DNA from: Eubacterium sp. CAG:252 | GTDB taxonomy: Bacteria; Bacillota; Clostridia; Lachnospirales; Lachnospiraceae | Length of the DNA stretch: 5,957 bases | Reading direction: 5' to 3' | Assembly: GCA_000436535.1 (NCBI GenBank) | Contig: FR886338.1 | Span: 115,343-121,299 of the forward strand | The notes under the pieces: model-generated | What the model was told of the DNA's origin: nothing | What the model saw: the letters and a program-made list of their open reading frames with translations, nothing else | Databases searched by the model: none | Shown: in pieces, positions 5,452 to 5,957 of the stretch | How the letters are laid out: each line of letters begins with the position of its first letter | How positions within the stretch are numbered: position 1 is the stretch's first letter | Translations under genes and position numbers: made by a program

Positions 5452-5957
5452 TGTGCATTCTCCTTCTCGAACTTCTTCATAAATTCAACTAACTTCTCTA
5501 CGCCTTCGATTGGCATAGCGTTATATATCGAAGCTCTCATACCGCCAACTGTTCTGTGACCCTTAAGGTTAACGAAACCAGCTGCTTCTGCTTCCTTAAC
5601 AAACTTAGCATCAAGTTCTTTATCACCTGTTACGAAAGGAACATTCATAAGTGAACGGTCTTCCTTAACAACTGTTCCCTTGAACATCTTTGACGCATCA
5701 AGGAAATCATAAAGAATTTTAGCCTTCTTTTCATTGTGTTCCTTCATTGCTGAAAGTCCACCCATCTTCTTAATCCACTTAAATACCTTGCCGCAGATAT
5801 AAATGTTGTAGCAAGGAGGTGTATTGTAAAGAGAGTCTGCATCTGCCTGTGTCTTCCACTTTAACATTGTTGGTGTTCCAGGAAGTACATCATCTGTTAT
5901 AAGGTCTTCTCTTATAATTGCAATAACAACACCAGCAGGTCCGATATTCTTCTGAAC
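5448..5957 (-). CDS. serC: Phosphoserine aminotransferase, C-terminal part (cut by window edge)
   Basis: The frame is open from the window edge to a TGA at 5448-5450 and encodes the last 169 residues of SerC, a little under half of the usual length of about 360. The PLP enzyme transfers the amino group of glutamate to 3-phosphohydroxypyruvate, giving phosphoserine. The fragment opens with QKNIGPAG, so the PLP-binding lysine is its third residue (codon 5949-5951). The conserved NTPP segment and the phosphate-binding HRTVGGMRAS stretch follow, both closely resembling E. coli SerC. The Met encoded at 5865-5867 is internal and not a start, because conserved sequence continues upstream. It overlaps serA by ATGA, consistent with coupled translation of consecutive pathway enzymes. 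Confidence 0.95.
   Translation of the reverse strand, partial: VQKNIGPAGVVIAIIREDLITDDVLPGTPTMLKWKTQADADSLYNTPPCYNIYICGKVFKWIKKMGGLSAMKEHNEKKAKILYDFLDASKMFKGTVVKEDRSLMNVPFVTGDKELDAKFVKEAEAAGFVNLKGHRTVGGMRASIYNAMPIEGVEKLVEFMKKFEKENAQ

Noticed and set aside
5448..5867. A 139-residue gene starting at the Met at 5865-5867
   Set aside because: The same frame continues upstream to the window edge and encodes the conserved SerC PLP-lysine segment, so this Met is internal.

Overview
The window looks like chromosome of an anaerobic low-GC Firmicute, most likely a Lachnospiraceae-type gut clostridium. This is inferred from the AT-rich intergenic DNA, strong Shine-Dalgarno sites, the short ACT-type SerA paired with SerC, and an [FeFe] hydrogenase next to a glutamate-synthase-like flavoprotein. 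Genus cannot be fixed from the sequence. Every supported gene lies on the minus strand, so transcription runs from high to low coordinates. Both window edges cut a gene.

Region 1 (5957 to about 4184) is a serine biosynthesis operon. The C-terminal half of serC (phosphoserine aminotransferase) overlaps serA (3-phosphoglycerate dehydrogenase) by the 4 bases ATGA. Together they carry out the first two steps from 3-phosphoglycerate to serine. A strong intrinsic terminator follows serA.

Region 2 (4168 to about 2891) is a single Fic-domain gene with its own terminator. The protein has an N-terminal helical region, a Fic core whose motif lacks the final arginine, seven tandem 7-residue KVDIExx-like repeats encoded by 21-bp DNA repeats, and a C-terminal winged-helix-like domain. 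Its start codon lies 15 bases beyond the serA terminator T-tract and has no visible Shine-Dalgarno. Its lysine codons are mostly AAA whereas serA uses mostly AAG, which suggests an acquired gene.

Region 3 (2938 to 2460) is a 479-bp AT-rich non-coding stretch. It contains the fic terminator and, less certainly, two TATAAT boxes, a CcpA (cre)-like site and a Rex-like site. These would fit a promoter region for a redox gene.

Region 4 (2459 to 1) is a two-gene redox module. The first gene, with a GTG start, encodes a flavoprotein that joins a NuoF-type [4Fe-4S] domain to a GltD/NfnB-like FAD and NAD(P)H oxidoreductase. The second overlaps it by 7 bases and encodes the N-terminal 205 residues of an [FeFe] hydrogenase with all its accessory iron-sulfur motifs; the catalytic H-cluster domain lies outside the window. 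The pair resembles the 'glutamate synthase-linked' group A2 [FeFe] hydrogenases, whose physiological role is, to my knowledge, poorly established. It probably exchanges electrons between NAD(P)H and H2 or ferredoxin. This module is the most interesting biology here; the Fic repeat array and its unusual start context come second.
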